Notes: generated by a model from the letters alone, not told the origin. Counted from the first letter of the stretch, positions 37,084 through 46,320 are shown. The stretch is DNA of 64,000 nt from Phytohabitans houttuyneae (GCF_011764425.1 NZ_BLPF01000004.1:942001-1006000), one strand, 5' to 3'. A program made the numbers and translations.

Positions 37084-38331
37084 ATGAGAGTGCGTGCACG
37101 GGCCGCCATCGCCGGAGCGGCAGCGCTGCTGGTCAGCGCTGCGGTCGCGGTGAGCCCGACCCTGGTGCCGGCGGCGGGCGCGGCCGCTGGGTGCCTCGTC
37201 GACTACCGGGTCAACGCGTGGACCGGCGGTTTCACCGCGGCGATACGGGTGACCGCGGGCGACGCCGCCGTCAGCGGGTGGACGGTCACTTGGACGTACG
37301 GCGGCGACCAGCGCGTCACGAACGGCTGGAACGCCACCGTCACCCAGTCCGGCGCCGCGGTCACCGCGCGCAACGCCGCGTGGAACGGGTCGCTGCCCGC
37401 CGGCGGGTCGACGGAGTTCGGCGTACAGGGCACGTACGCGGCGAGCAACGCCGCACCGACCGGCTTCACGCTCAACGGCGAGCCGTGCAACGGTGCCGCA
37501 CCCACCACGCCGCCCACCTCCGCGCCGCCCACCTCCGCGCCGCCGACGTCAGCCCCGCCGACCTCGGCCCCGCCGACGTCCGCGCCGCCCACGTCCGTGC
37601 CGCCCACCTCGGCCCCGCCCACCACGTCGCCCCCACCGACCGGTTGTGGGAGTGCCGCCTTCTGCGACGGCTTCGAGAGCCAGGCGGGCGGTGCCCCGTC
37701 GGGCGCGTGGAGCGTGTCCTATCCGGACTGCCAGGGCACGGGCACGGCCACTGTGGACACCTCGGTGGCGCACAGCGGCACCAAGTCGGTCCGCGTGAAC
37801 GGCGCCACCGGCTACTGCAACCACGTCTTCGTGGGTACGACGAGCGGCGTGAGCGGCCTGGGCGCCGTGCGTTTCGCCCGCTTCTGGGTACGGCACACGA
37901 CCGCCTTGCCGACGCAGCATGTCACGTTCCTGGCCATGCGCGACGCGGCCGACGGCAACCGCGACCTTCGCATGGGCGGCCAGAACGGCGCCCTGCAGTG
38001 GAACCGCGCCTCCGACGACGCGACGCTGCCCGAGCAGAGCCCGGCCGGGGTGGCGCTGAGCCTGCCGCTGGCCACCAACCGGTGGACCTGTGTCGAGTTC
38101 ACAGTGGACGGCGCACAGGGCCGCCTGCGCACGTGGGTGGACGGCGCGGAGGTGGCCGGCCTGGTCGCCGACGGTACGCCCACGCAGGACATCGACCGCC
38201 AGTGGTTGTCGCGCGCCAACTGGCGCCCGAACCTGACCGACCTGCGGCTGGGCTGGGAGAGCTACGGCGAGGGCGCCGACACTCTCTGGTTTGACGACGT
38301 GGCGCTGAGCACCACCCGCGTCGGCTGCTGA
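37084..38331 (+). CDS. Secreted CBM2 protein with Cip1-like C-terminal domain
   Basis: A 415-aa exported protein. ATG 37084 follows GGAGGG by about 8 nt. A Sec signal peptide covers residues 1-35 (ALLVSAAVAVSPTLVPAAGA). A family 2 carbohydrate-binding module follows (about 38-137; CLVDYRVNAWTGGFTAAIRV, WTYGGDQRVTNGWNA, with the two Cys and surface Trp). A Pro/Thr/Ser linker of repeated PPTSA units joins it to a 210-residue domain that starts CGSAAFCDGFESQAGG and is like fungal Cip1 or polysaccharide-lyase-type jelly rolls. It probably binds cellulose or another plant polysaccharide; enzyme activity is unproven. Confidence 0.8.
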   Translation: MRVRARAAIAGAAALLVSAAVAVSPTLVPAAGAAAGCLVDYRVNAWTGGFTAAIRVTAGDAAVSGWTVTWTYGGDQRVTNGWNATVTQSGAAVTARNAAWNGSLPAGGSTEFGVQGTYAASNAAPTGFTLNGEPCNGAAPTTPPTSAPPTSAPPTSAPPTSAPPTSAPPTSVPPTSAPPTTSPPPTGCGSAAFCDGFESQAGGAPSGAWSVSYPDCQGTGTATVDTSVAHSGTKSVRVNGATGYCNHVFVGTTSGVSGLGAVRFARFWVRHTTALPTQHVTFLAMRDAADGNRDLRMGGQNGALQWNRASDDATLPEQSPAGVALSLPLATNRWTCVEFTVDGAQGRLRTWVDGAEVAGLVADGTPTQDIDRQWLSRANWRPNLTDLRLGWESYGEGADTLWFDDVALSTTRVGC

Positions 38332-38332
38332 C

Positions 38333-40075
38333 TCAGCCGGCCTGGGGAGCGCAGGAGCTTCGCGGAAGGCCGGTCACCGGGACGGGTGACCGGCCCTTCG
38401 CGGGCGCCTTGCCGGCGAGGACCGCGGCCAGGCCGGCCATCGAGGGCTGGCTGGACGAGTACGTGGCGAGCAGCACCGGCGAGTCCGACTTGGCCAGCAG
38501 GTACGGCGTGTCCATCGCCACCGTCACCGCCGCGCCCTTGCGCAGGTCGCCCGCCTCGTCGCCGTACCCGACCAGGTGGACCACGGTGCCACCGCTCTCG
38601 ACGACCTGTACCCCGGCGGCGCGGAGCGCGTCCACCAGCCACCCGCGGGCGGTGTCGCGGCCTCCCGCGGCGGTGACCTGGACCGGCCCGCGCAGTGCGG
38701 TACCGCAGGCGCCGCGCAACTGGGTGACCGCGGCGGCGGCGAGCCGGGCGGCGGCGTCGCGGTGTGCGGCACTGCCCACGGTGGACATGTCCGGCGCGGC
38801 CTGGCCAGCCAGCTCGAACTTCAGGGTCAGCACGCGGGTGACCGCCTCGACCAGGCGCGAGCGGGACAGGTCGCCGACGCGGAGGCCGGACAGCAGGCCG
38901 TTGTACGCCTCCGGCAGCTTGTCCGGCATCAGCAGGATGTCGTTGCCGGCGTTGAGCGCGCGCACCGCGGCCACGCCGGCGGGCCAGCGCTTGGCCGGCG
39001 CCATGTTCATGCCGTCGGTGATGACCACGCCCTTGAAGCCGAGCTGGCCGCGCAGCAGGTCGGTGAGCACCTTGCGGGAGAACGTGGCGGGCGTGCCCGG
39101 GTCGATCGCGCGCACGTCGAGGTGGCCGGACATCACGAGCTTGGCGCCGGCGCCCATGCCCGCCACGAACGGGGGCAGGTCGCCGCGGTCCAGCCCGGCG
39201 CGGCTCTGTACCAGGCCCGGCAGGGCGTTGTGCGAGTCGCCGGAGGTGTGGCCGTGGCCCGGAAAGTGCTTGAGCGTGGCCGCCACGCCGCCGCCCTGCA
39301 GGCCGCGCACGGCGCCCGCCACCTGGGCGGAGACCTGGGTGGGGTCGGAGCCGTACGAGCGGGAGCCGATGACGGTACTGCCGGCGTTGCCGAGCACGTC
39401 GGCCACCGGGGCGAAGTCGACGTTGACGCCGAGCGCGGCGAGCTCGGTGCCGGCCGCCCGCCAGGCCGCCTCGGTGAGCGCGGGGTCGCCGGCCGCGCCC
39501 GCGCCCATCGCGCTCGGCAGCGCGGTCACGCCGGTCTTTATCCGGGTGACCACGCCGAACTCCTGGTCGGTGCCGATCAGCAGCGGCGCCGAGCCGGCGG
39601 CGAGCTTGGCGTGCGCCGCCTGCAGGCCGGTGGTGAGCCCGCGCACCTGCGGCGCGTTGTCCACATTGGTCGTGCCCTGGTTCTGCGAGGTCGGGTCGTC
39701 GGCGGAGAAGCCGACCAGGATGAGGCCGCCGAGGCGGTACCTGGCGACCATCTCGGCCGGGGTGTCGACGCCGGCCAGCTGGCGGTTGCCGGCCTTGTTG
39801 CCGGGCGTGACGTCGGTGGCCGACGAGCCGTACGCGTACGGCATCAGCACCTGGCCCACGAGGTCTTCGTCGGGGAGCTTGGCGGCGAGGGCTGCCGCGC
39901 GGGCCGCCGGTGTGTCCGCCGGCGAGGCGATCGGTCCCGTGGAGGGCGGCGAGGCGGACGGAGCCGGCGCGGGCGCAGAGGACTGGCAGCCGGCGGCGAG
40001 GAGGAGCACGAGCAGGGACGTGCGGGTACGCAGACGCACGCCCGCTATCAGAACAGCCGGGGCGAGCCGGGGCAA
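38333..40075 (-). CDS. NagZ-like family 3 glycoside hydrolase, lipoprotein
   Basis: A 580-aa protein. A lipoprotein signal (LLVLLLAAGC lipobox) is followed by a Pro/Ser/Ala-rich spacer. The GH3 barrel has LLIGTDQEFGVVTRI, ATLKHFPGHGHTSGDSH (the NagZ-type catalytic Asp-His loop) and VVITDGMNM with the nucleophile Asp. The C-terminal 170 residues are the alpha/beta sandwich found in longer GH3 members. The likely role is removing N-acetylglucosamine from wall fragments or other glycans outside the cell. It ends one base from the converging CBM2 gene. Confidence 0.88.
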   Translation of the reverse strand: MPRLAPAVLIAGVRLRTRTSLLVLLLAAGCQSSAPAPAPSASPPSTGPIASPADTPAARAAALAAKLPDEDLVGQVLMPYAYGSSATDVTPGNKAGNRQLAGVDTPAEMVARYRLGGLILVGFSADDPTSQNQGTTNVDNAPQVRGLTTGLQAAHAKLAAGSAPLLIGTDQEFGVVTRIKTGVTALPSAMGAGAAGDPALTEAAWRAAGTELAALGVNVDFAPVADVLGNAGSTVIGSRSYGSDPTQVSAQVAGAVRGLQGGGVAATLKHFPGHGHTSGDSHNALPGLVQSRAGLDRGDLPPFVAGMGAGAKLVMSGHLDVRAIDPGTPATFSRKVLTDLLRGQLGFKGVVITDGMNMAPAKRWPAGVAAVRALNAGNDILLMPDKLPEAYNGLLSGLRVGDLSRSRLVEAVTRVLTLKFELAGQAAPDMSTVGSAAHRDAAARLAAAAVTQLRGACGTALRGPVQVTAAGGRDTARGWLVDALRAAGVQVVESGGTVVHLVGYGDEAGDLRKGAAVTVAMDTPYLLAKSDSPVLLATYSSSQPSMAGLAAVLAGKAPAKGRSPVPVTGLPRSSCAPQAG

Positions 40076-40086
40076 ATGGACGATCT

Positions 40087-40578
40087 TCAGCCCACCCGGG
40101 TCAGCAGCGTGACGGGTGCGCCGTCGCCGGCGTAGCGGTACGGCTCGAGCTCGGCGTCCCAGGCCGTGCCGAGCGCCCGGTCGAGGGCGTGCGCGAGGGC
40201 CTCGGGGGCGCGGGCTGACTCCATGATGCTGCGCAGCCGGTCTTCGCCGAGCTGGATGTCGCCGGCCGCGCCGACGGTCGCGCGGAACAGGCCGCGGCCG
40301 GGCACGAACATGAAGCGCTCACCGTCGAGGCCGGGACTGGGCTCCTCGGTGACCTCGAAACGGATCATGGGCCACTGCCTCAGGGCAGCAGCCAGCTCCG
40401 CGCCGGTCCCCGGGCGTCCGGTCCAACTGCACTCGGCCCGGCGTGCGCCGGATTCAACCGGCTGGCTGGTCCAGTGCAGATTGACCGGCGCGGTGAGGAC
40501 GCGCGCGATCGCCCACTCGACGTGCGCACACACGGCGAGCGGGGTCGAGTGGACGTATACGACGCCACGCGTTGGCAC
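40087..40578 (-). CDS. DUF3145 family protein
   Basis: A 163-aa actinobacterial protein of unknown function. MPTRGVVYVHSTPLAVCAHV is the conserved opening of DUF3145, with WAIARVLTAPVNLHWTSQPV and RFMFVPGRGLFRATVGAAGD further on. Length is typical. The gene is highly conserved across actinobacteria and is transcribed alone here. Confidence 0.9.
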   Translation of the reverse strand: MPTRGVVYVHSTPLAVCAHVEWAIARVLTAPVNLHWTSQPVESGARRAECSWTGRPGTGAELAAALRQWPMIRFEVTEEPSPGLDGERFMFVPGRGLFRATVGAAGDIQLGEDRLRSIMESARAPEALAHALDRALGTAWDAELEPYRYAGDGAPVTLLTRVG

Positions 40579-40832
40579 TGTGACCTCCCGGAGAGCGAGG
40601 TGCGTCTTCCCCTACGACCTCGATCTACGGTTGGTTGACCAACATGATGACTGGTGTGACGGATGGTGCGCCAGAGAATCGGAAAACTCGGCTGAGAATT
40701 CCTTGCGGCCGTGACGCATTTCTGCTTGCGCTGTGACGGAGAGCGCTGGTTACCGCACGGGCACGAACGCCGGGGCATCGGGTAAAGTTCTCTGGTCTGT
40801 CTTCTTCTGTCCTGCCTGCAAGGAGTGCCTCC

Positions 40833-41159
40833 GTGGCGAGCAACACCTCCAAGACCGCGCGCGCGTCCGTCCGCGCCGGCCAGGGCGCGGGTGGCGCCCT
40901 GAGCGTGCTCGGCGAGTACAAGTACCTGATCCCGCTCAACAAGGGCAAGCACGCCTACGTGCGCAACCTGACCAACGGCAAGACCGTCCACCTGCGCACC
41001 GACTCCGACGCGTTCGTCGAGGAGATCCGGGCGCTGGCGGGTGCGGGCCACGGCGCCAAGATCCGCGCTGAGCTCGCCGCCCTTGCCGCCGCCGCCCCCG
41101 GCGACGGCTGGGACGCGACCGAGAAGCGTCTTGTCGACGCGGGCGTTTTCGAAGCCTGA
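40833..41159 (+). CDS. Hypothetical small protein
   Basis: A 108-aa basic protein that starts at GTG 40833, 6 nt after AAGGAG. The middle reads LGEYKYLIPLNKGKHAYVRN and KTVHLRTDSDAFVEEIRALA; no enzyme motif is visible and I do not recognise the family. A strong terminator directly follows, so it is a one-gene unit. Confidence 0.65.
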   Translation: MASNTSKTARASVRAGQGAGGALSVLGEYKYLIPLNKGKHAYVRNLTNGKTVHLRTDSDAFVEEIRALAGAGHGAKIRAELAALAAAAPGDGWDATEKRLVDAGVFEA

Positions 41160-41173
41160 GCCGAGCATCTGAC

Positions 41174-41206
41174 AGAAGCCCCGCCCACTTGGGCGGGGCT
41201 TCTTGC
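41174..41206 (+). terminator. Rho-independent terminator
   Basis: A perfect 13-bp stem: AGAAGCCCCGCCC, loop ACTT, GGGCGGGGCTTCT, followed by TGC. It lies 15 bp after the stop of the small gene at 40833. It is the clearest terminator in the window. Confidence 0.85.
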
Positions 41207-41267
41207 TTGCGCTTTCTGGGTATATCCGAGGCATGATTGTTACCCGTGGGTACTTCGGAGGCGCCCA

Positions 41268-42176
41268 ATGAACCAAACGGTCGAGCAGGCTGAGATCCGG
41301 CTTTCGGGCGGCCTCCGACTGCACGTACGCACCGCCGGTCCACCCGACGCCGCGGTCACCGTCGTGCTCCTGCATGGCTGGGTGCTCGACGGCCGCACGT
41401 GGCATCGCCAGGTGCGGCCGCTCGCCAAGGTGGCCCGGGTGGTCACGTACGACGCGCGCGGCCATGGCCGCTCCGGTGGCATCGACCGCCGCGCGGCCAC
41501 GCTCGACCATCTGGGTGACGACCTCGCCGAGGTGCTGGACGCGGTGGCGCCGGACCAGCCGGTCGTGCTCGCCGGCCACTCGCTCGGCGGCATGACGATC
41601 ATGGAGTACGCCCACCGGCACCCCGCGCACTTCGCCGACCGGATCGCCGGCCTCCTTCTCCTCAGCACCACGGCCGAGGGACACACCCACACGGTGTACG
41701 GGCTGCCCCCGCGGCTGGCCCACCTCGTCCGGCTCGCCGAGATGACCAGCGCGCACATGCTCGCCCGAATGGGTGACTGGCGGCCGCACCGCGCGCTCGC
41801 GCTGGCGCTGCGCCCGAGCCTGCGCTGGCTGCTGTTCGGGCAGCCGTGCGACCCGGCGGACGTACAGCTCACGACGAAGGCGGTCGTCCGCGCCTCGCTC
41901 GGCTCGATCGGCGGCTTCCGCCCCTCCGTGGGCGCACAGGCCCGGCTGGAGACGCTCGCCGCGCTGCCCACCGTGCCGACCGCCGTCCTGGTGGGGGAGC
42001 GCGACCGGCTCACCCCGCCGGCCTGCTCGCTGTCGATCGCCAAGGCGCTGCCCGGTGCGGCGCTCACGATCTGCCCGGACGCCGGGCACATGCTGATGCT
42101 GGAGCGTCCGGACGTGGTCACCGCGGCGCTGCTCGACCTGGTCGAGGCAGCTCATGATCGGCGTAGGAGGGCATGA
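41268..42176 (+). CDS. Alpha/beta hydrolase
   Basis: A 302-aa hydrolase. VVLLHGWVLDGRTWH gives the oxyanion-hole HG. The nucleophile elbow is LAGHSLGGMTI, the acid lies in VLVGERDRLTPP, and the catalytic His is in PDAGHMLMLERPD. No signal peptide is present. The substrate is unknown. Its end overlaps the upstream part of the helicase frame, but the chosen helicase start at 42253 leaves 76 bp between them. Confidence 0.9.
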   Translation: MNQTVEQAEIRLSGGLRLHVRTAGPPDAAVTVVLLHGWVLDGRTWHRQVRPLAKVARVVTYDARGHGRSGGIDRRAATLDHLGDDLAEVLDAVAPDQPVVLAGHSLGGMTIMEYAHRHPAHFADRIAGLLLLSTTAEGHTHTVYGLPPRLAHLVRLAEMTSAHMLARMGDWRPHRALALALRPSLRWLLFGQPCDPADVQLTTKAVVRASLGSIGGFRPSVGAQARLETLAALPTVPTAVLVGERDRLTPPACSLSIAKALPGAALTICPDAGHMLMLERPDVVTAALLDLVEAAHDRRRRA

Positions 42177-42252
42177 CGGGCGGTGGGCGCGTACCCTTGT
42201 CTGGCCTTGTGACACACCAGGCGCCGCACCTTCTCCTGGGAGCCCCGAAAAC

Positions 42253-44361
42253 TTGACCGACGCCGCTACCACCCTCCAGCAGGAGATCGCCGCCGAGCAG
42301 CGCCACGTCGACCGGGTGTACGCCCGGCTGGCAGTGCTGCGCCAGGCCGCGGCCCGGGCCGAGAAGGAGGGCTACCGCCTCGCCCGCGTGGGCAACTTCG
42401 GCGCGCTGGTCGAGCGGGACGCGATGGTCTTCCACGCCGCGCGCCGCCGGCACGCCCTTGACGCCGAGCACGAGGGCCTCGTCTTCGGCCGCCTCGACCT
42501 GCGCGAGGGACCAGTGCTGCACGTGGGGCGGCTGGGAGTGCGGGGTGAAGACGCCGAGCCGCTGGTCATCGACTGGCGGGCGCCCGCCGCCGCCGCGTTC
42601 TACCAGGCCACGGCCGCCGACCCGCGGGGCGTGGTGCGCCGCCGCATGATCCAGTCAAGCGGCGAAAAGGTCACGAACATCGAGGACGACCTGCTCGACC
42701 CGGCCGCCGCGCCCGACGGCATGCGGGTGGTCGGCGACGGCGCGCTGCTGGCCACGCTCGCCCGCGCCACCGGCCGGGGGATGCGCGACATCGTCGCCAC
42801 CATCCAGCGCGAGCAGGACCAGGCGATCCGCTCGCCCGCCGCGGGCGTCACGATCGTCTCCGGCGGTCCCGGCACCGGCAAGACGGCCGTGGCGCTGCAC
42901 CGCGCGGCGTACCTGCTCTACTCCGACCGCTCCCGGTTTGCCGGCGGCGGCATCCTGGTGGTCGGCCCGTCGTCGGTGTTCGTGGAGTACATCGCCTCGG
43001 TGCTGCCCTCACTCGGCGAGGACGCCGCCACCCTGCACTCGCTCGGCTCGATCGTCGAGGGCGTGACCGCCACGCGCACCGACACCACCTCGGTCGCCGC
43101 GATCAAGGGTTCGCTGCGCATGCGCCGGGTGCTGGAGCGGGCGGTGCGCGACGCGGTGCCGGGCGGCCCCACCGAGCTGCGCCTGCTGTACCGCGGCGAC
43201 CTGCTCCGCCTCGGCCGCCCCGAGCTCGACGCGATCCGGGCCCGCGCGCTGCCCCGCGGCGCCCGCCGCAACGAGGTGCGCCGGGCCGGCATCGACGGCC
43301 TCTTCGACGCGCTCTGGGCGCAGGCGCAGCGGCACAAGATCGGCGGCCTGCCGGAGCAGGTCGACTTCGAGGACGAGCTGGCCGAGCGCTCCGACTTCCG
43401 CGAGTTCATCAAGGCGTGGTGGCCGCGGCTGCTGCCCAGGCACGTGCTCGCCTGGCTGTCCAACCCCTCGCGGCTGCGCGGGTACGCGGGCGGCATCCTC
43501 AGCGGCCCGGAGATCGAGCTGCTGCGCGGCGCCTTCGTGCCCGGTGACCCGACCGTCGCGGACGTCGCGCTCCTCGACGAGCTGGACGAGATGCTCGGCC
43601 GCCCGCCGCAGCCCGCCAAGCGCCAGCGCGACCCGTTCCACGTGGTCGACGGCGTCCGCGAGGTGAGCACGTACGCGGACCGGCAGCGCGCCGCACGCGC
43701 CGCCGCCGTCCGCCGGCCCGACGACTACCGCGAGTACGCCCACCTGGTGGTGGACGAGTCGCAGGACGTCTCGCCGATGCAGTGGCGGATGCTGGGCAGG
43801 CGCGGGCGGCTCGCCTCGTGGACCGTGGTCGGCGACCCGGCACAGAGCGCCTGGACCGGCGACCCGGCAGAGCTGGCCCGGGCCCGCGACAAGGCGCTGG
43901 GCGGGCGGCGCCGGCACGAGTTCACGCTCACCACCAACTACCGCAACTCGGCGGAGATCTTCGCGGTGGCGGCCAAGGTGATCCGGGAGGTGTCGCCGGA
44001 CATCACGCTGCCGCGGGCGGTGCGCTCGACGGGGGTACCTCCGGAGGAGCTGACCGTGCCCGCCGCGGACCTGCCGAAGGCGACCCGCGAGGCGGCGGAG
44101 CGGCTGCTCGCCGACGTGGAGGGGACGGTCGGCGTGATCACGCCGGTGCCGCGCCGCGACGAGGTCGCCTCCTGGGTGGCCGGCCTGCCCACCGACCGCC
44201 TCCAGGTGGTCACCAGCCTGCAGGCAAAGGGCATGGAGTACGACGGCGTGGTCCTCATCTCGCCGGAGGAGACGAGGACCGACGCCGGCGCACGGACGCT
44301 CTACGTGGCCCTCTCCCGGGCCACCCAGCGCCTGACGACGCTCAGCGTTTCACCGAGTTGA
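42253..44361 (+). CDS. HelD-like RNA polymerase recycling helicase (UvrD/Rep superfamily 1)
   Basis: About 702 aa starting at TTG 42253, with GGAG about 9 nt upstream; the longer open frame has no ribosome site. The N-terminal coiled arm TDAATTLQQEIAAEQRHVDR is typical of HelD. Walker A is VSGGPGTGKTAVALHRAA, motif II LVVDESQDVSPMQWRML, motif III VVGDPAQSAW and motif V/VI TSLQAKGMEYDGVVL and YVALSRATQ. HelD proteins pull stalled RNA polymerase off DNA; the actinobacterial HelR branch also protects against rifamycins. Which branch this belongs to needs a tree. Confidence 0.88.
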   Translation: MTDAATTLQQEIAAEQRHVDRVYARLAVLRQAAARAEKEGYRLARVGNFGALVERDAMVFHAARRRHALDAEHEGLVFGRLDLREGPVLHVGRLGVRGEDAEPLVIDWRAPAAAAFYQATAADPRGVVRRRMIQSSGEKVTNIEDDLLDPAAAPDGMRVVGDGALLATLARATGRGMRDIVATIQREQDQAIRSPAAGVTIVSGGPGTGKTAVALHRAAYLLYSDRSRFAGGGILVVGPSSVFVEYIASVLPSLGEDAATLHSLGSIVEGVTATRTDTTSVAAIKGSLRMRRVLERAVRDAVPGGPTELRLLYRGDLLRLGRPELDAIRARALPRGARRNEVRRAGIDGLFDALWAQAQRHKIGGLPEQVDFEDELAERSDFREFIKAWWPRLLPRHVLAWLSNPSRLRGYAGGILSGPEIELLRGAFVPGDPTVADVALLDELDEMLGRPPQPAKRQRDPFHVVDGVREVSTYADRQRAARAAAVRRPDDYREYAHLVVDESQDVSPMQWRMLGRRGRLASWTVVGDPAQSAWTGDPAELARARDKALGGRRRHEFTLTTNYRNSAEIFAVAAKVIREVSPDITLPRAVRSTGVPPEELTVPAADLPKATREAAERLLADVEGTVGVITPVPRRDEVASWVAGLPTDRLQVVTSLQAKGMEYDGVVLISPEETRTDAGARTLYVALSRATQRLTTLSVSPS

Positions 44362-45268
44362 CGCTGTACGTGGTGTCCGGGGTGACGGTCGTGCCGAAGC
44401 GGGCGTTCGGCAGGTAGAGCCGGTCGCCGTACGCGGCCACCGTGGTGGGCACGTCGAAGTTGGGGTTGGTACGGGTGCCGGTGAGGCGCCCGCTGAGGCC
44501 ACGCCAGTCGAGCGTGAAGACGGCGACCTGGTTCGAGCGGTTCTGCACCACGTAGAGCGTGCGGCCGACGGTCAGCAGGCCGTCGCCGTTGGTCAGCGGG
44601 TACCCGCCGAGGTCGACCGCCCTCGTCACGCCGGTGTCGGGGTCGACCCGGTAGAGGGTGGCGGTGTTGGATTGCACGACGAGCAGGTTGCGGCCGTCCG
44701 GCGTACGGGTGATGCCGTTGACGTTGAACCCGGTCTGGTACACGAGGTCGCCGGTGAGCGGGACCTTGACCGGCTCACCGCGAAGGCTCAGCGGCGCCTT
44801 GTAGAGAAACGGCTGGTTGGAGTCGGTGAAGAAGGCACCCTTCGGGGTGAGGACCACGTCGTTGACGAACGTGGGCGCGGTCGCGAACGTCCACGACGCC
44901 AGGATGCGGCCGCTGCGCGTGTCGACCACGCGGCCGCTGCCCGCGCCGCCGCCGGACACGAAGAGGCGGCCGTAGCCGTCGATCTTCAGGCCCACCGAGG
45001 AGGTGCCGGGGCCGGTGGAGATGATCTCGCCGCGCCCGGTGAAGAGGTTGGCGCGGTAGATGTCGCCGTTGGCGAGCGAGCCGAAGTACGCGAACGGCTC
45101 CGCGCCGATCGCGATGCCCTCGGGCTGAAACGCGTTCGGCAGGGGGAACGAGTCTTGCAAGCGCCGGTGACGCGAGCCGTGGGCGGTGGCGGCGCCAGGG
45201 ACGGTGAGTGTGGCCGCGGTGAGGGCCGCGGCGGCGGATGAGGTGATCAGGGCTCGTCTTGTCAGCAC
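44342..45268 (-). CDS. Secreted beta-propeller-like (SMP-30/NHL-type) protein
   Basis: A 308-aa exported protein. The start GTG 45268 has GGGAG about 8 nt upstream and gives LTRRALITSSAAAALTAATL, a signal peptide with a TRRAL motif that may use the Tat route. The mature part is a run of blade-like repeats (FAYFGSLANGDIYRANLFTG, LKIDGYGRLFVSGG, VNGITRTPDGRNLLVVQSNT, LYVVQNRSNQVAVFTLDWRG), as in SMP-30 or NHL propellers. The substrate is unknown. It overlaps the helicase gene end by 20 bp. Confidence 0.8.
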   Translation of the reverse strand: MLTRRALITSSAAAALTAATLTVPGAATAHGSRHRRLQDSFPLPNAFQPEGIAIGAEPFAYFGSLANGDIYRANLFTGRGEIISTGPGTSSVGLKIDGYGRLFVSGGGAGSGRVVDTRSGRILASWTFATAPTFVNDVVLTPKGAFFTDSNQPFLYKAPLSLRGEPVKVPLTGDLVYQTGFNVNGITRTPDGRNLLVVQSNTATLYRVDPDTGVTRAVDLGGYPLTNGDGLLTVGRTLYVVQNRSNQVAVFTLDWRGLSGRLTGTRTNPNFDVPTTVAAYGDRLYLPNARFGTTVTPDTTYSVNSVKR

Positions 45269-45321
45269 GATGGGTACTCCCTGTGATCGGTCCACATCAG
45301 AATTCACGTACGTCTTTTCCA

Positions 45322-45396
45322 ACTGGTTCGAAGTTCAACCGGTTCGACACTGATTCCCAATCTCAGGTTTGCATACATAGCAATGTCAGCATGTAT
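45322..45396. promoter_or_regulatory. Candidate operator elements in the divergent CDF promoter region
   Basis: Two direct copies of ACYGGTTCGA lie at 45322-45331 and 45338-45347. Further on, ATACAT (45373-45378) and ATGTAT (45391-45396) make an interrupted palindrome just before the CDF start. They lie between the propeller gene and the metal exporter and could bind a regulator. This is inference from position and symmetry only. Confidence 0.3.
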
Positions 45397-45405
45397 TCTG
45401 TGCCG

Positions 45406-46314
45406 ATGGGTGCCGGACACGACCACGGGACGGCCGCCGCGCGGGCTGGTGAGCGCCACCGCGGGCGGCTGTGGGGTGCGTTCGCCCTGCTGGCGGCGTT
45501 CATGGTGGTCGAGGCGGTGGCCGCGCTGCTCACCGGCTCGCTGGCGCTGCTGTCCGACGCCGGCCACATGTTCACCGATGTGCTCGGCATCGGCATGGCC
45601 CTGGCCGCCATCCACGCCGCCTCGCGGGCCGCCCAGGACCCGCAGCGCACCTTCGGGCTGTACCGGCTGGAGGTCCTCGCCGCCCTCGGCAACGCGCTGC
45701 TGCTCTTCGGCGTCGCGATCTACGTGCTCGTCGAGGCCGCGCGCCGCCTGGGCGACCCGCCCGACGTCCCGGCCGGCCCGATGCTCGCCGTCGCGGTCGC
45801 CGGCCTGCTCGCCAACCTCGTCGCGTTCTGGCTGCTGCGGTCGGGCGCGCGGGAGAGCCTCAACGTGCGCGGCGCGTACCTGGAGGTGCTCGGCGACCTG
45901 CTCGGCTCGGTCGGCGTGATCGTCGCCGCCGTCGTGATCGGCCTGACCGGCTGGTCCTACGCCGACCCGATCATCGCGGTCGCGGTCGGCCTGTTCATCC
46001 TGCCGCGCACGTGGCGGCTGGCGCGGGCCGCCGTGCGCATCCTCGTGCAGGCCGCGCCGGAGCACCTCGACGTGACCGCGGTCCAGCGGCGGCTGGCCGC
46101 CGTGCCCGGCGTCTGCGACGTGCACGACCTGCACGTGTGGACGCTGACCTCGGGCATGGACGTCGCCTCCGCACACCTCACGCTGGAGGAGTCCGCGCAG
46201 GTCGGGCCGGTGCTGGTGGCCGCCCGCGAGGCGCTGCACGACGACTTCGACATCGGGCACGCGACCCTCCAGGTCGAGCCCCGGTCGGGCGACTGCCACC
46301 CCGCCGGCTGGTAG
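45406..46314 (+). CDS. Cation diffusion facilitator (CzcD-type) metal exporter
   Basis: A 302-aa protein with six membrane helices and a C-terminal cytoplasmic domain. An N-terminal His motif (GAGHDHG) may bind metal. Helix 2 has LLSDAGHMFTDVLGIGMALA with the His/Asp metal site. In helix 5 the site reads YLEVLGDLLGSVGVI, with Glu where many CzcD proteins have His. The C-terminal domain includes CDVHDLHVWTLTSGMDVASA. It probably exports Zn2+ or a similar divalent metal by proton exchange. Start ATG 45406 or 45391; no ribosome site is clear, so the mRNA could be leaderless. Confidence 0.9.
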   Translation: MGAGHDHGTAAARAGERHRGRLWGAFALLAAFMVVEAVAALLTGSLALLSDAGHMFTDVLGIGMALAAIHAASRAAQDPQRTFGLYRLEVLAALGNALLLFGVAIYVLVEAARRLGDPPDVPAGPMLAVAVAGLLANLVAFWLLRSGARESLNVRGAYLEVLGDLLGSVGVIVAAVVIGLTGWSYADPIIAVAVGLFILPRTWRLARAAVRILVQAAPEHLDVTAVQRRLAAVPGVCDVHDLHVWTLTSGMDVASAHLTLEESAQVGPVLVAAREALHDDFDIGHATLQVEPRSGDCHPAGW

Positions 46315-46320
46315 AAACCG

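Noticed and set aside
37493-37640. Repetitive DNA that could be mistaken for a tandem repeat array or CRISPR
   Set aside because: It encodes the Pro-Thr-Ser linker of the CBM2 protein; there are no spacers.
38367-38397. Strong hairpin near the end of the GH3 gene
   Set aside because: It lies within the coding sequence just before the stop on the minus strand, so its role as a terminator for the converging CBM2 gene is possible but not separable from coding constraint.
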